Origin: Doryteuthis pealeii
Taxonomy: Eukaryota > Mollusca > Cephalopoda > Myopsida > Loliginidae
Length of the DNA: 64,000 nucleotides
Assembly (NCBI GenBank): GCA_023376005.1
Contig: CM042151.1
Coordinates: 82,383,506 to 82,447,505, forward strand
Direction: 5' to 3'
Below the pieces are notes generated by a model, which saw nothing but the letters and a program-made list of their open reading frames with translations, did not search any database and was not told the origin of the DNA. Positions 10,285 through 21,419 of the stretch are shown here, piece by piece. Each line of letters starts with the position of its first letter. The stretch's first letter is position 1. Both the position numbers and the translations under genes were made by a program.

Positions 10285-12717
10285 TCATGTCGCGCAGGCA
10301 GCACGGATATCCAAGACGATCTCTCGCCAACCTTCCCTATCATTCATCGCCACAGGGAGCTCCTCTTCGCTGCAGCCAGCATCTTTACATAGCTGGTCGA
10401 TATAAGTCCTTGCTGGGCGGCCCACACTGGCATGTCCATGTGTTGGCTTCCACAGGAGAACATCACTTATCAGTTCATCCTTGCTTCTCCAGCAGTGCCC
10501 TGCATGCCTAGTCCGTCTAACTCGGATAGTCTGTGAGATAGGGGGCAGGTGACCATACAGCTGCTCCCTTGTGGGATGCTGTTTCCACGACTTGTTCAGA
10601 ACTGCTCGCAGCATTCTTGTGCAGCTCCCATCTAGCTTATTTTCGAGGCGCCTCGTTAGGGTCCAGGTAGTGCAGCCATACAGTAGTACTGATATGACTA
10701 CAGCCTGGAAGAGATGTCGCTTTAGCTTGTCAGTGAGATCAGACTTCCATATGACAGACAATTTGTTTGTGGCCATCCATGCCTTTCCTATTCGTGTGTT
10801 AATATCGTTATCTGTGGATGAGATATTACTACCCAGGTACGTGAATTGTTCTACTGGCTTAAGGGGCTTACCGTCTAACGTGGAGATGTCTCCTTTCTTT
10901 CTAAAGCTCATGAACTCTGTTTTGGCAGAGTTCACATGCAGGCCGATGCTTTTTGCTGCCTCCTCCAGGCTATGCAGTAGTGTCTCAGCCTGTGCCGGTG
11001 TATCTGCAAGAAGTGCGAGGTCATCAGCATAGTCTGCATCTGTGACTGTTTGTGCAGGATATCTCCTGCTTCTTGCTTTTCTTAGTGTAAAACCTTTTTC
11101 TTTTATGGTATCTAAAGATGTTCGGAGTACATAGTCTAGGCATATTATAAATATATATGGTGCCAATGTATCACCTTGTAGGACTCCGGCGACGATGTCA
11201 AAAAAATCCGTATCGCCATCAGGTGAGCGTACCATTGCTTTAGTATCTTTGTAGAGCATCATTATAGCGTCAGTAGTTTCTTTGGGGAGACCATATGCCA
11301 GTAGTATTTGTTCCATTTTCCGTCTATGTATAGAATCAAATGCTTTGGAGAAATCTACGAATAGTAATGTTGCCTCCAAATTCTTTGCTCGAACCCCTTC
11401 TATGATGCGTCGTACAGTCAGGATTTGAGAGGTTGTGGACCTATTTCTGCGGAAGCCATTTTGGTTTTTCCTGAGGACTTTCTCTATCTCGGGTCGGATT
11501 CGATTAAGAAGAAGGGCATTATATATCTTAGCTGCAATGGCAGTAAGGGTTATGCCTCTGTAGTTTTTAGCTATTCCTAGGTCTCCTTTTTTGGGGAATG
11601 GGACAATGCATCCTTTCGTCCATTTATCTATTCTGTTTTGCCTATATACTGCGTTGCATAGCCTAAGAAGTATGTCATTGAACTTACCTGACTTCCATAC
11701 ATCGGGGGGTATTTCGTCAAGTCCTGCAGCTTTTCTGCCTTTTAGTTTTTTTAGGACTTCGTTGAGTTCTTCTATTGAAAAATCCCCTAGTTTGATATCT
11801 AATTGTCTATCTATGATTTTTTGGATGTTATTTTCTATGATTTTAGGTGGGTTCCCCAGAAGTTTCTGGAAGTGGTCTTTCCATTTCTGAAGTCTATCTT
11901 TTTGGCTGGTTGCCTTTAGCTTTGATCTAGAGGTACCTTTCCTACCGCTAATTTCGTTCACTGTTTGCCAGGCTAATCTCGATTGTCTGTCTTCCACTGA
12001 TTGTCTGATATTACTTATTTGTGCTTGGATATATTCTATTTGTTCTTTTTTGTATACTTTGGTTAGTTCTATATGGGCTTTCTTAAGGTTGTGTAGATTG
12101 GTGTTAGTTGGTTTTATTTTATTGCGTTGGGCTGCTTTTTTTACATCGTTTCTCCTTTGTCTAACTGCTTCAGTCTCCCAAGGAACAGTGTGTTTAGCAC
12201 TTTGTTTGGTTGGTACGCACTCGGCTGCTGCTTCTAGGTGTGCACTAACAAAGTTTTCGTATTCTTCGTTTGGTGTGAAGCTTTCAGATGACTCCTGGAG
12301 GATATTGAATTTATTTCTTACTGCTACAGCGTAGCGATTGCCTATATCGCTGTTAGCAAGTGTCGACCAGTCGTATCGTATGTGTTTACTTGTTTGTTTT
12401 TTGTTTCTACGTAGGCTTAATCGTAATTTTGCTGTGACTATTCTGTGATCGGAGGATACTCCTTCAAAGGAGGAATATGCTTCGCAGTTCATTGTGCTAT
12501 TTATCCATTTTTTGTTTATTAGGATGTAGTCTAGTTGCGCTTTTGTGCTATTTGGGTACGTGTATGTCCATAGTTTGCCCTTCCGTTTTTGGAATTTGGT
12601 GTTTAGACAAACAAGCCTGTTCTCAAGGGAGAACTCCGCTAAGAGATCACCGTTCCTGTTTGGGGTGTTATGTAAGCTGAATCTATTGTTTTCGTTTCTT
12701 CCTACCTGTGCATTCAT
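10285..12717 (-). CDS. LINE ORF, C-terminal part: endonuclease end plus reverse transcriptase
   Basis: 810-residue frame opening inside the endonuclease. It shows LDYILINKKW and VSSDHRIV, the endonuclease C-terminal motifs. The reverse transcriptase follows: GLDEIPPDVWK, NGFRRNRSTTSQIL, LLFVDFSKAFDSIH, GVLQGDTLAPYIF, the catalytic YADDLALLAD and FTYLGSNIS. A C-terminal region holds LLYGCTTWTL, WRSKDELISDVLL and GRPARTYIDQL, typical of RTE-related LINEs. With the upstream piece the product would be near 1,050 residues, normal for the family. The Met at 12717 is only the first Met after the frameshift and is not a genuine start. Clade assignment is from memory of motifs; the RT identity is secure. 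Confidence 0.95.
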   Translation of the reverse strand: MNAQVGRNENNRFSLHNTPNRNGDLLAEFSLENRLVCLNTKFQKRKGKLWTYTYPNSTKAQLDYILINKKWINSTMNCEAYSSFEGVSSDHRIVTAKLRLSLRRNKKQTSKHIRYDWSTLANSDIGNRYAVAVRNKFNILQESSESFTPNEEYENFVSAHLEAAAECVPTKQSAKHTVPWETEAVRQRRNDVKKAAQRNKIKPTNTNLHNLKKAHIELTKVYKKEQIEYIQAQISNIRQSVEDRQSRLAWQTVNEISGRKGTSRSKLKATSQKDRLQKWKDHFQKLLGNPPKIIENNIQKIIDRQLDIKLGDFSIEELNEVLKKLKGRKAAGLDEIPPDVWKSGKFNDILLRLCNAVYRQNRIDKWTKGCIVPFPKKGDLGIAKNYRGITLTAIAAKIYNALLLNRIRPEIEKVLRKNQNGFRRNRSTTSQILTVRRIIEGVRAKNLEATLLFVDFSKAFDSIHRRKMEQILLAYGLPKETTDAIMMLYKDTKAMVRSPDGDTDFFDIVAGVLQGDTLAPYIFIICLDYVLRTSLDTIKEKGFTLRKARSRRYPAQTVTDADYADDLALLADTPAQAETLLHSLEEAAKSIGLHVNSAKTEFMSFRKKGDISTLDGKPLKPVEQFTYLGSNISSTDNDINTRIGKAWMATNKLSVIWKSDLTDKLKRHLFQAVVISVLLYGCTTWTLTRRLENKLDGSCTRMLRAVLNKSWKQHPTREQLYGHLPPISQTIRVRRTRHAGHCWRSKDELISDVLLWKPTHGHASVGRPARTYIDQLCKDAGCSEEELPVAMNDREGWREIVLDIRAACAT

Positions 12718-13457
12718 GTCTCCCCAATGATCAATACATTATGTTTGGGGGTGTGCCGACATAGAGAGGATAGCCCATTGTAAAATGTTTCGATGTTTGT
12801 TTCATCGCTAACATTTGTGGGGCTGTAACATGAGACTATAGTCAGGCAGGGATTGCCATTAAACGTGGCGCTCATGATTCTAGGTTGAATTTTTTCTATG
12901 CTGTTAAGTGATTTTAGTGCTCGAGGGCTAAGAAGCATTCCTACACCTCCTATAGTGGCATTGACAGAGTTTTTCCATGCAGATGCTGACACAAACGTCC
13001 AGCCATTTCCAGATTCATGGTATTTTATTTCTATATCACCATGGTAAAGTCTGTGTTCTTGTACACATATGATGTCTATATTCTTTTCGGCTGCGGACGC
13101 CGTGAGTTCAGGGAGTTGACCTATCGTTTTTAGTGTTCTAACGTTAAATGTTGCTAGCTTGAGAGATTTTTTACATCTAAGTAGGTTTGTATTGGATTTG
13201 GGTTCTGTGTCTTTCTTATTAGATAGTGCGGTTAGGGTTATGTCTGCTCTAGGTTGTATGCCTTGCTTGTCTGTGCTGAGAATGATGTGATTTAAATGTG
13301 TCGTGTTTTTTGAGCTCCGTAAGGTATTTATCGAACACTGGGCCGGTGCTCGAGCCTCAGCAGATCGCGTACCATTTTTTATAGCAGAGGGTACGTTGCT
13401 ACATGATTTTTGAACTTTGTGTAATGTCATGAATGGTTTCGGTTGGGTCAAGGTCAT
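12714..13457 (-). CDS. LINE ORF, N-terminal part: AP-like endonuclease
   Basis: 247-residue reading frame. The first ~95 residues are a variable leader. The endonuclease begins at LATFNVRTL and continues with IICVQEHRLYHG (catalytic Glu motif), GVGMLLSP and SCYSPTN, then stops at VLIIGET. The expected next motif, GDMNAQ, is present in the next frame, so one extra G in a GGGG run (about 12725-12728) breaks the frame. The remaining endonuclease motifs, including SSDHR, are in the downstream frame. In life the protein nicks target DNA to prime reverse transcription. The start Met at 13457 is the first in frame; a longer N terminus is possible. Confidence 0.9.
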   Translation of the reverse strand: MTLTQPKPFMTLHKVQKSCSNVPSAIKNGTRSAEARAPAQCSINTLRSSKNTTHLNHIILSTDKQGIQPRADITLTALSNKKDTEPKSNTNLLRCKKSLKLATFNVRTLKTIGQLPELTASAAEKNIDIICVQEHRLYHGDIEIKYHESGNGWTFVSASAWKNSVNATIGGVGMLLSPRALKSLNSIEKIQPRIMSATFNGNPCLTIVSCYSPTNVSDETNIETFYNGLSSLCRHTPKHNVLIIGET

Positions 13458-13690
13458 CGATATCTATCGGTAGCTGTTTGACTCATCAATAGGCGCCGGT
13501 CTTAGAGATGAGGAGCAGTAGTTACCTAACTGAACTTGTTGATCCTGGCCGTTGACCCATTCAGGGTTCATCCGCCCAGCATCTTATGATATACACCGTT
13601 GGCCTATTTAGGCTCTTCCGCCGCATCTCACATCCACCATGCTGCTACCCATGGTTTGGTTTTACGTGCCGGGTGGCAAGTAGAATTTTG

Positions 13691-13849
13691 TACGAGGGGG
13701 GGGGAGAGTAGGAAATGAAGAGGGGGAGAGATGAAGAAGAGAGAAGGAAATGAAGAGGGGAGAAGAGTCGTAGGATTTAAGTTTTAACTTAGTATAAGTC
13801 CACCTGTCCCCTCCCAGTTTATCGTTAATGAGGTTGGATCAAGTAGCAG
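13691..13849. other. Purine-rich junction between LINE and satellite
   Basis: GGGGGGGG then GA-rich sequence to about 13765, followed by a unique-looking stretch. No gene. Confidence 0.6.
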
Positions 13850-16800
13850 AGAAAGGGAGAGACAGTCATAGCTGTGACGACAGGTTCATGGAAGAGGGGG
13901 CTACTTCTGAGATTTATGATGCCAGAGCCCACCGTGATTTGCTAATTAGTTTACCTCAGTGTCTCGGTATATAGAGATATTGAGCTGGAGATTCAACCAC
14001 TTGCATCTTTGAAAGAATTACAAATATGGTGGATTCGGTAGGGAGTTATCTATTCTTGCTTTTAAATGAGGGGGATATATAGATAGATATAAAGTGAGGG
14101 GGATATATAGATAGATATAAAGAAAAAAAAAAAAAAACAAAACAGAGAGAAAGGGAGTGGAAGAAAGAGACAGAGTCATAGCTGTGACGACAGGTTCATG
14201 GAAGAGGGCGCTACTTCTGAGATTTATGATGCCAGAGCCCACCGTGATTTGCTAATTATTCTTTCATTTTTAGTTCCAAATGGTTATAGTAGAATCAGAA
14301 TTTCAAACTTTTGTATAAATATACGAAACACAAGTAATTTGAATGTAAAACTTTAAAAAATTAATTTTAACAATAATTAAAAGTTTACCTCAGTGTCTCG
14401 GTATATAGAGATATTGAGCTGGAGATTCAACCACTTGCATCTTTGAAAGAATTACACAAATATGGTGGATTCGGTAGGGAGTTATCTATTCTTGCTTTTA
14501 AATGAGGGGGATATATAGATAGATATAAAGTGAGGGGGATATATAGATAGATATAAAGAAAAAAAAAAAAAAAAAAAAAAAAACAGAGAGAAAGGGAGTG
14601 GAAGAAAGAGACAGAGTCATAGCTGTGACGACAGGTTCATGGAAGAGGGCGCTACTTCTGAGATTTATGATGCCAGAGCCCACCGTGATTTGCTAATTAT
14701 TCTTTCATTTTTAGTTCCAAATGGTTATAGTAGAATCAGAATTTCAAACTTTTGTATAAATATACGAAACACAAGTAATTTGAATGTAAAACTTTAAAAA
14801 ATTAATTTTAACAATAATTAAAAGTTTACCTCAGTGTCTCGGTATATAGAGATATTGAGCTGGAGATTCAACCACTTGCATCTTTGAAAGAATTACACAA
14901 ATATGGTGGATTCGGTAGGGAATTATCTATTCTTGCTTTTAAATGAGGGGGATATATAGATAGATATAAAGTGAGGGGGATATATAGATAGATATAAAGA
15001 AAAAAAAAAAAAAACAAAACAGAGAGAAAGGGAGTGGAAGAAAGAGACAGAGTCATAGCTGTGACGACAGGTTCATGGAAGAGGGCGCTACTTCTGAGAT
15101 TTATGATGCCAGAGCCCACCGTGATTTGCTAATTATTCTTTCATTTTTAGTTCCAAATGGTTATAGTAGAATCAGAATTTCAAACTTTTGTATAAATATA
15201 CGAAACACAAGTAATTTGAATGTAAAACTTTAAAAAATTAATTTTAACAATAATTAAAAGTTTACCTCAGTGTCTCGGTATATAGAGATATTGAGCTGGA
15301 GATTCAACCACTTGCATCTTTGAAAGAATTACACAAATATGGTGGATTCGGTAGGGAGTTATCTATTCTTGCTTTTAAATGAGGGGGATATATAGATAGA
15401 TATAAAGTGAGGGGGATATATAGATAGATATAAAGAAAAAAAAAAAAAAACAAAACAGAGAGAAAGGGAGTGGAAGAAAGAGACAGAGTCATAGCTGTGA
15501 CGACAGGTTCATGGAAGAGGGCGCTACTTCTGAGATTTATGATGCCAGAGCCCACCGTGATTTGCTAATTATTCTTTCATTTTTAGTTCCAAATGGTTAT
15601 AGTAGAATCAGAATTTCAAACTTTTGTATAAATATACGAAACACAAGTAATTTGAATGTAAAACTTTAAAAAATTAATTTTAACAATAATTAAAAGTTTA
15701 CCTCAGTGTCTCGGTATATAGAGATATTGAGCTGGAGATTCAACCACTTGCATCTTTGAAAGAATTACACAAATATGGTGGATTCGGTAGGGAGTTATCT
15801 ATTCTTGCTTTTAAATGAGGGGGATATATAGATAGATATAAAGTGAGGGGGATATATAGATAGATATAAAGAAAAAAAAAAAAAAAAACAAAACAGAGAG
15901 AAAGGGAGTGGAAGAAAGAGACAGAGTCATAGCTGTGACGACAGGTTCATGGAAGAGGGCGCTACTTCTGAGATTTATGATGCCAGAGCCCACCGTGATT
16001 TGCTAATTATTCTTTCATTTTTAGTTCCAAATGGTTATAGTAGAATCAGAATTTCAAACTTTTGTATAAATATACGAAACACAAGTAATTTGAATGTAAA
16101 ACTTTAAAAAATTAATTTTAACAATAATTAAAAGTTTACCTCAGTGTCTCGGTATATAGAGATATTGAGCTGGAGATTCAACCACTTGCATCTTTGAAAG
16201 AATTACACAAATATGGTGGATTCGGTAGGGAGTTATCTATTCTTGCTTTTAAATGAGGGGGATATATAGATAGATATAAAGTGAGGGGGATATATAGATA
16301 GATATAAAGAAAAAAAAAACAAAACAGAGAGAAAGGGAGTGGAAGAAAGAGACAGAGTCATAGCTGTGACGACAGGTTCATGGAAGAGGGCGCTACTTCT
16401 GAGATTTATGATGCCAGAGCCCACCGTGATTTGCTAATTATTCTTTCATTTTTAGTTCCAAATGGTTATAGTAGAATCAGAATTTCAAACTTTTGTATAA
16501 ATATACGAAACACAAGTAATTTGAATGTAAAACTTTAAAAAATTAATTTTAACAATAATTAAAAGTTTACCTCAGTGTCTCGGTATATAGAGATATTGAG
16601 CTGGAGATTCAACCACTTGCATCTTTGAAAGAATTACACAAATATGGTGGATTCGGTAGGGAGTTATCTATTCTTGCTTTTAAATGAGGGGGATATATAG
16701 ATAGATATAAAGTGAGGGGGATATATAGATAGATATAAAGAAAAAAAAAAAAAAAAAAACAAACAGAGAGAAAGGGAGTGGAAGAAAGAGACAGAGTCAT

Positions 16801-18455
16801 AGCTGTGACGACAGGTTCATGGAAGAGGGCGCTACTTCTGAGATTTATGATGCCAGAGCCCACCGTGATTTGCTAATTATTCTTTCATTTTTAGTTCCAA
16901 ATGGTTATAGTAGAATCAGAATTTCAAACTTTTGTATAAATATACGAAACACAAGTAATTTGAATGTAAAACTTTAAAAAATTAATTTTAACAATAATTA
17001 AAAGTTTACCTCAGTGTCTCGGTATATAGAGATATTGAGCTGGAGATTCAACCACTTGCATCTTTGAAAGAATTACACAAATATGGTGGATTCGGTAGGG
17101 AGTTATCTATTCTTGCTTTTAAATGAGGGGGATATATAGATAGATATAAAGTGAGGGGGATATATAGATAGATATAAAGAAAAAAAAAAAAAACAAAACA
17201 GAGAGAAAGGGAGTGGAAGAAAGAGACAGAGTCATAGCTGTGACGACAGGTTCATGGAAGAGGGCGCTACTTCTGAGATTTATGATGCCAGAGCCCACCG
17301 TGATTTGCTAATTATTCTTTCATTTTTAGTTCCAAATGGTTATAGTAGAATCAGAATTTCAAACTTTTGTATAAATATACGAAACACAAGTAATTTGAAT
17401 GTAAAACTTTAAAAAATTAATTTTAACAATAATTAAAAGTTTACCTCAGTGTCTCGGTATATAGAGATATTGAGCTGGAGATTCAACCACTTGCATCTTT
17501 GAAAGAATTACACAAATATGGTGGATTCGGTAGGGAGTTATCTATTCTTGCTTTTAAATGAGGGGGATATATAGATAGATATAAAGTGAGGGGGATATAT
17601 AGATAGATATAAAGAAAAAAAAAAAAAAAAACAGAGAGAAAGGGAGTGGAAGAAAGAGACAGAGTCATAGCTGTGACGACAGGTTCATGGAAGAGGGCGC
17701 TACTTCTGAGATTTATGATGCCAGAGCCCACCGTGATTTGCTAATTATTCTTTCATTTTTAGTTCCAAATGGTTATAGTAGAATCAGAATTTCAAACTTT
17801 TGTATAAATATACGAAACACAAGTAATTTGAATGTAAAACTTTAAAAAATTAATTTTAACAATAATTAAAAGTTTACCTCAGTGTCTCGGTATATAGAGA
17901 TATTGAGCTGGAGATTCAACCACTTGCATCTTTGAAAGAATTACACAAATATGGTGGATTCGGTAGGGAGTTATCTATTCTTGCTTTTAAATGAGGGGGA
18001 TATATAGATAGATATAAAGTGAGGGGGATATATAGATAGATATAAAGAAAAAAAAAAAAAAAAAACAAAACAGAGAGAAAGGGAGTGGAAGAAAGAGACA
18101 GAGTCATAGCTGTGACGACAGGTTCATGGAAGAGGGCGCTACTTCTGAGATTTATGATGCCAGAGCCCACCGTGATTTGCTAATTATTCTTTCATTTTTA
18201 GTTCCAAATGGTTATAGTAGAATCAGAATTTCAAACTTTTGTATAAATATACGAAACACAAGTAATTTGAATGTAAAACTTTAAAAAATTAATTTTAACA
18301 ATAATTAAAAGTTTACCTCAGTGTCTCGGTATATAGAGATATTGAGCTGGAGATTCAACCACTTGCATCTTTGAAAGAATTACACAAATATGGTGGATTC
18401 GGTAGGGAGTTATCTATTCTTGCTTTTAAATGAGGGGGATATATAGATAGATAAG
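13850..18455. repeat. 436-bp tandem array, about ten copies
   Basis: GTTTACCTCAGTGTCTCGG starts monomers at 13949, 14383, 14824, 15260 and onward to 18311. Spacing is 431-441 bp and the variation comes mostly from an A-run of about 9-24 bases. Within a monomer a 28-bp piece (GGGGGATATATAGATAGATA region) is itself doubled. The leftmost partial copy (13850-13948) lacks a 124-bp segment that all others carry (e.g. 14259-14382). Very high identity implies recent amplification. The repeated minus-strand frame starting MGSGIINLRSS is a by-product of the array. Confidence 0.97.
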
Positions 18456-18469
18456 TGGGGTATGAGGTA

Positions 18470-18649
18470 AATCCCTGTAGATATGGTCATCAGTATTAAT
18501 AATGTAAAACAATTTTATTAATAATTGAGATTTAAATAAAAAATAAAATCATGGGGAATATGACGTAAATAACTGAGGGAATTGTGACTTGAATAGTAAT
18601 ATAGTTTCAGTTACAGACAGATAAACACACAATCTCCATTATAATGAGA
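18470..18649 (-). mobile_element. Helitron-like element, 5' fragment
   Basis: On the minus strand it begins TCTCATTATAATGGAG after an A and matches the 5' portion of the elements at 19444-20080 and 30883-31462, through GTAATTATTAAT-like sequence to about 18475. There it breaks off against the 436-bp array, and the hairpin-CTAG 3' end is missing. Confidence 0.65.
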
Positions 18650-18689
18650 TTATCATAGTGATTAATGTTTAAAATATTAAAAAATTGAG

Positions 18690-19140
18690 TTTTGATAAAA
18701 TAAAATGGTCAGTACTTAATAAACATCCAAATCAGTGATTAATTTGAGAAAGTAGAAAATGTGAAAATACGTTAAATGATAAATTAGAAATTTGAAAATA
18801 TTTTATTTGAAAAGAAGATTGTATTCCTGTATCGTTTTCTCCATTTTTTTCTTCTTTACTTTGCCGTTGGGTTAAAAAAGAATTTAAAAATGCATAAAAA
18901 AATGAAAGAATGAAATGAAAAATAAACGTTTGGAGGAGAATTTAAAGTTTTATTCAAGTGATGTTTAGTAAAAGGGACGAGCATTAAAATGAGCATGCAT
19001 ACATATAGTGACACTGACTTCTTTGAACAAGAGGTTTGTCTACTCTTTTCACTAAATGTTACCACCTGATCCTAATTGATCCCTTAATTTTCGCACTCCT
19101 TTTATTTATATAAAAAAAATTCATCTGAACACCGCGTGCA
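18690..19140 (-). repeat. Fragment of the zinc-finger 3'-flank duplicon
   Basis: Matches 23.76-24.0 kb and 37.6-37.85 kb, and on the opposite strand 62.9-63.2 kb downstream of the zinc-finger gene (ACTTTGCCGTTGGGTT, AACGTTTGGAGGAGAATTT). No coding part is included here. Confidence 0.7.
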
Positions 19141-19149
19141 TTAAAACCA

Positions 19150-19440
19150 AAGCAAGTTTGTTTTATTATCATTTTTTTAAAACACAGATTTAACGTCATA
19201 ACATTACATCACGTGAACACGATCCACGTCACATAAACGTTAAACAAGCCACAGTTTAAAAAACAATTTTTAGCATTATATCATCACATCGCGTGAAAAC
19301 GCTCCACGTTTATATAAACGCTAAAAAAAAACTACTGGTTTTTAAGATCTCAACCACTTGACTCATCTGAGGATTGCATAACAATGAAACTTTAAGTTAT
19401 GAGTCCAAATCATCCATAATACCATTACTATTGATTATAT
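19150..19440. repeat. Short direct duplication
   Basis: A ~50-bp piece (CATTACATCACGTGAACACG...ATAAACGTTAAA) is repeated about 75 bp later in diverged form (CATCACATCGCGTGAAAACG...ATAAACGCTAAA). Nothing else recognised. Confidence 0.5.
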
Positions 19441-19443
19441 ATA

Positions 19444-20076
19444 CTAGCAAATATATGCACCCTCCGGGTGCAAGTATTTCAGTTTTAATATAATAAAATA
19501 TCATATTAAATTAGAAAGGCTAATGAAACTGAATAAGAATACAGATAAAAAGATTTGGAACAGAGGGTGTATGTTTGAAAAATAGAACAACTTTGAAACT
19601 AACGCTTCCATCATTTTCCCTTACTCCCGTCTTTCATTGGTAAATTTTCCTAATTCAACTCTTTAGTTAAAATAGGAAGTAAAGAATAATATTACAGTTA
19701 TTTCTTCTTGTTCAGGGATTTATTTTAAGATTTATCCCAGAGATTTTTGCTCATATTCAATAAGATAAAACCAAACAATTAGAAATCAATAATACTAAGC
19801 ACATATTTATTCAAATCAAATTTTTAATATTAATATGCAAATTAGCCTTCCCATTCACACTGTAAACCGCTATTTTGTTGTATATATAAATACAATTGCA
19901 TGTTATTAGTATGTAGATATGGTCAAGAGTCTTAATAATGTAAAACAATTTTATTAATAATTGAGGTTTAAATAAAAATAAAATCATTGAGAATGTGATG
20001 TAAATAACAAAGGAATTGTGACTTGTATAGTAGTATAGTTACGGTCACAGACAGAAAAACACACAATCTCCATTAT

Positions 20077-20080
<4 letters not shown>
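19444..20080 (-). mobile_element. Non-autonomous Helitron-like element, family 1
   Basis: Read on the minus strand the 3' end is the hairpin GCACCCGGAGGGTGC, then 10 bases, then CTAG followed by T, the classical Helitron terminus. The 5' end carries TATTATAATGGAGATTGTGTG; its first bases are merged into a following (TA)n tract. Its interior matches 30883-31462 in opposite orientation. No coding sequence. Confidence 0.75.

Positions 20081-20115
<35 letters not shown>
20081..20115. repeat. (TA)n microsatellite
   Basis: Uninterrupted TA tract at the 5' end of the Helitron-like element; it may have expanded from the A/T insertion site. Confidence 0.9.
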
Positions 20116-20118
<3 letters not shown>

Positions 20119-20396
20119 TCATCCACACACTCTTTCTTTTGAAATATCACGTATCTTCAGTGTGGTTAGACATTAACAGGCTACCTCCAGCCGGGATGAA
20201 AAGCCGATCATCAGTCACACTTCTTAACCACTCGGTCATCAGTGCACCTACAGATTGGAACGAGGACTAACTGATAATCACATTCATATGTATATAGGTA
20301 AAGGTCGCCAGTGAGTGCTCCATACGTTTTATAGGAGAGCGTAGTCGGTGGCCGTCAGCGAAATCCCTCCAAAGTTCCTAATCCACCAGGAGTGGG

Positions 20397-20400
<4 letters not shown>
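20116..20400 (-). mobile_element. tRNA-derived SINE-like insertion (Ser/Leu-type A-box)
   Basis: On the minus strand GATGACCGAGTGGTTAAGAA (around 20229-20248) resembles the A-box of tRNA-Ser/Leu, followed by a poor B-box. The segment is much less AT-rich than its surroundings and sits between (TA)n tracts. Body and tail are not assignable, and the 20281-20400 part may be a second element. Confidence 0.45.

Positions 20401-20444
<44 letters not shown>
20401..20444. repeat. (TA)n microsatellite
   Basis: TA repeats. Confidence 0.9.
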
Positions 20445-20449
<5 letters not shown>

Positions 20450-20549
20450 TTGGTTTGAAGGTTGATTTTGAAGGCTATTACAATGCAGGTGTAAAGAAAA
20501 AATAAAGTAACAATGGTGTTGTTTGTTAACCCGTGATTTATTCTTAATA

Positions 20550-20574
20550 TTTCGAGATAAAATCTCTTCTTCAG
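20550..20574 (-). ncRNA. Hammerhead-ribozyme-like core
   Basis: Minus strand: CTGAAGA, one extra A, helix II GAGAT/ATCTC with a TTT loop, then GAAA and TATT. The bases before the core (GTTCTT) pair with those after it (AAGAAT), giving a 5-6 bp helix I. This is the type I layout with a minimal helix III described for Penelope-like elements. The extra base between CUGANGA and helix II departs from the canonical core. Confidence 0.45.
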
Positions 20575-20589
20575 AAGAACACTGGAACT

Positions 20590-20929
20590 GAAGTAGTTGT
20601 CATTTTGCTATGGCATTTTTAGTTAAATTAATTTTTTTTTTGAAAATGTTACAGATGGTATTTTTTATAACTGTATTCTCGTGTTGCATGTTTACGTGAA
20701 TGCGTTTTTTTGTTTGTACGTGTGCGTATGTTGTTATGCGTGTGTGCATGAAAATGCGTGTAGACTGTGACGTTATGACCATATCCACGCGTGTGTGTAC
20801 GTATGAATGACCGTATCCACGTGCGTATGTGCGTATGAAAAAGCGTATTTGTATTTGTTGGCCATGGTGATGTATAATATTTCGAGTTGGATGTAATATA
20901 AATTATTTAATCATTCATTATTATTATTA

Positions 20930-20961
<32 letters not shown>

Positions 20962-21419
20962 TATTTGTTTATTTACTAATTTATATTTAATTTAATTTTA
21001 AAAATTCTTTCATATTTAACTTGCCCCTAAGTGTGTATGTGTGTGTGTTAGATATAAAAATGCTAAAATAGTTAAATTCATCAATATCTACAGTAAATCT
21101 TATTTGTTAACAACTAGCGTGCAATGGCTTGTGTGTATGGGGGGGCTATAGATGTGGGTGCGTGTTTCGCATTAGTCTTCTCGCTGTATATTTGTTTCAT
21201 TAAGAATTCTCCATTGTGCATGTGTATGTGTGTGTGTGTGTGTCTACTCATGTGACTGAAAATCCTGAAACTCGTTGCATAGTACCAGAGTTTTTATCAG
21301 ATTGTATAATTTACTGTTTGAGATGAACTGGTTATCAATTGCTCTAATTCATTGCTGAATGATAAGGAATCCTGAACCATATACCCTCTTATCTTTTTAC
21401 TTCTGTTATATTATGTTAT
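20590..21419. other. AT-rich spacer with microsatellites
   Basis: No gene seen. (ATT)n lies at about 20920-20962 and short (GT)n near 21033-21048 and 21222-21242. GCGTATG-like motifs recur around 20700-20850. The 62-residue minus frame at 20600-20788 comes from that repeat. Confidence 0.5.

Larger units (their letters stand above)
10276..13690 (-). mobile_element. RTE-like non-LTR retrotransposon (LINE), nearly full length
   Basis: Minus-strand element. It has a short 5' leader (13690 down to 13458), an apurinic-endonuclease domain, a reverse transcriptase, and a 3' end that is only a (TGA)n run directly after the stop. A near-absent 3' UTR ending in short tandem repeats is typical of the RTE clade. 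Only one frameshift breaks the coding sequence, which suggests a young copy or a sequencing error. No target-site duplication could be identified, because the 3' side runs into (TA)n and the 5' side into purine-rich DNA. Confidence 0.9.

Noticed and set aside
10287..12730. Plus-strand frames across the LINE
   Set aside because: Antisense shadows of the endonuclease/reverse transcriptase frames.
14018..18170. Repeated minus-strand frame beginning MGSGIINLRSS in every 436-bp monomer
   Set aside because: It recurs only because the monomer recurs, runs through the A-run and TATAGATA repeats, ends variably with A-run length, and has no recognisable domain.
13850..18455. Self-cleaving ribozyme in the 436-bp satellite
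   Set aside because: I looked for CTGANGA with a following GAAA on both strands of the monomer and found no paired arrangement.
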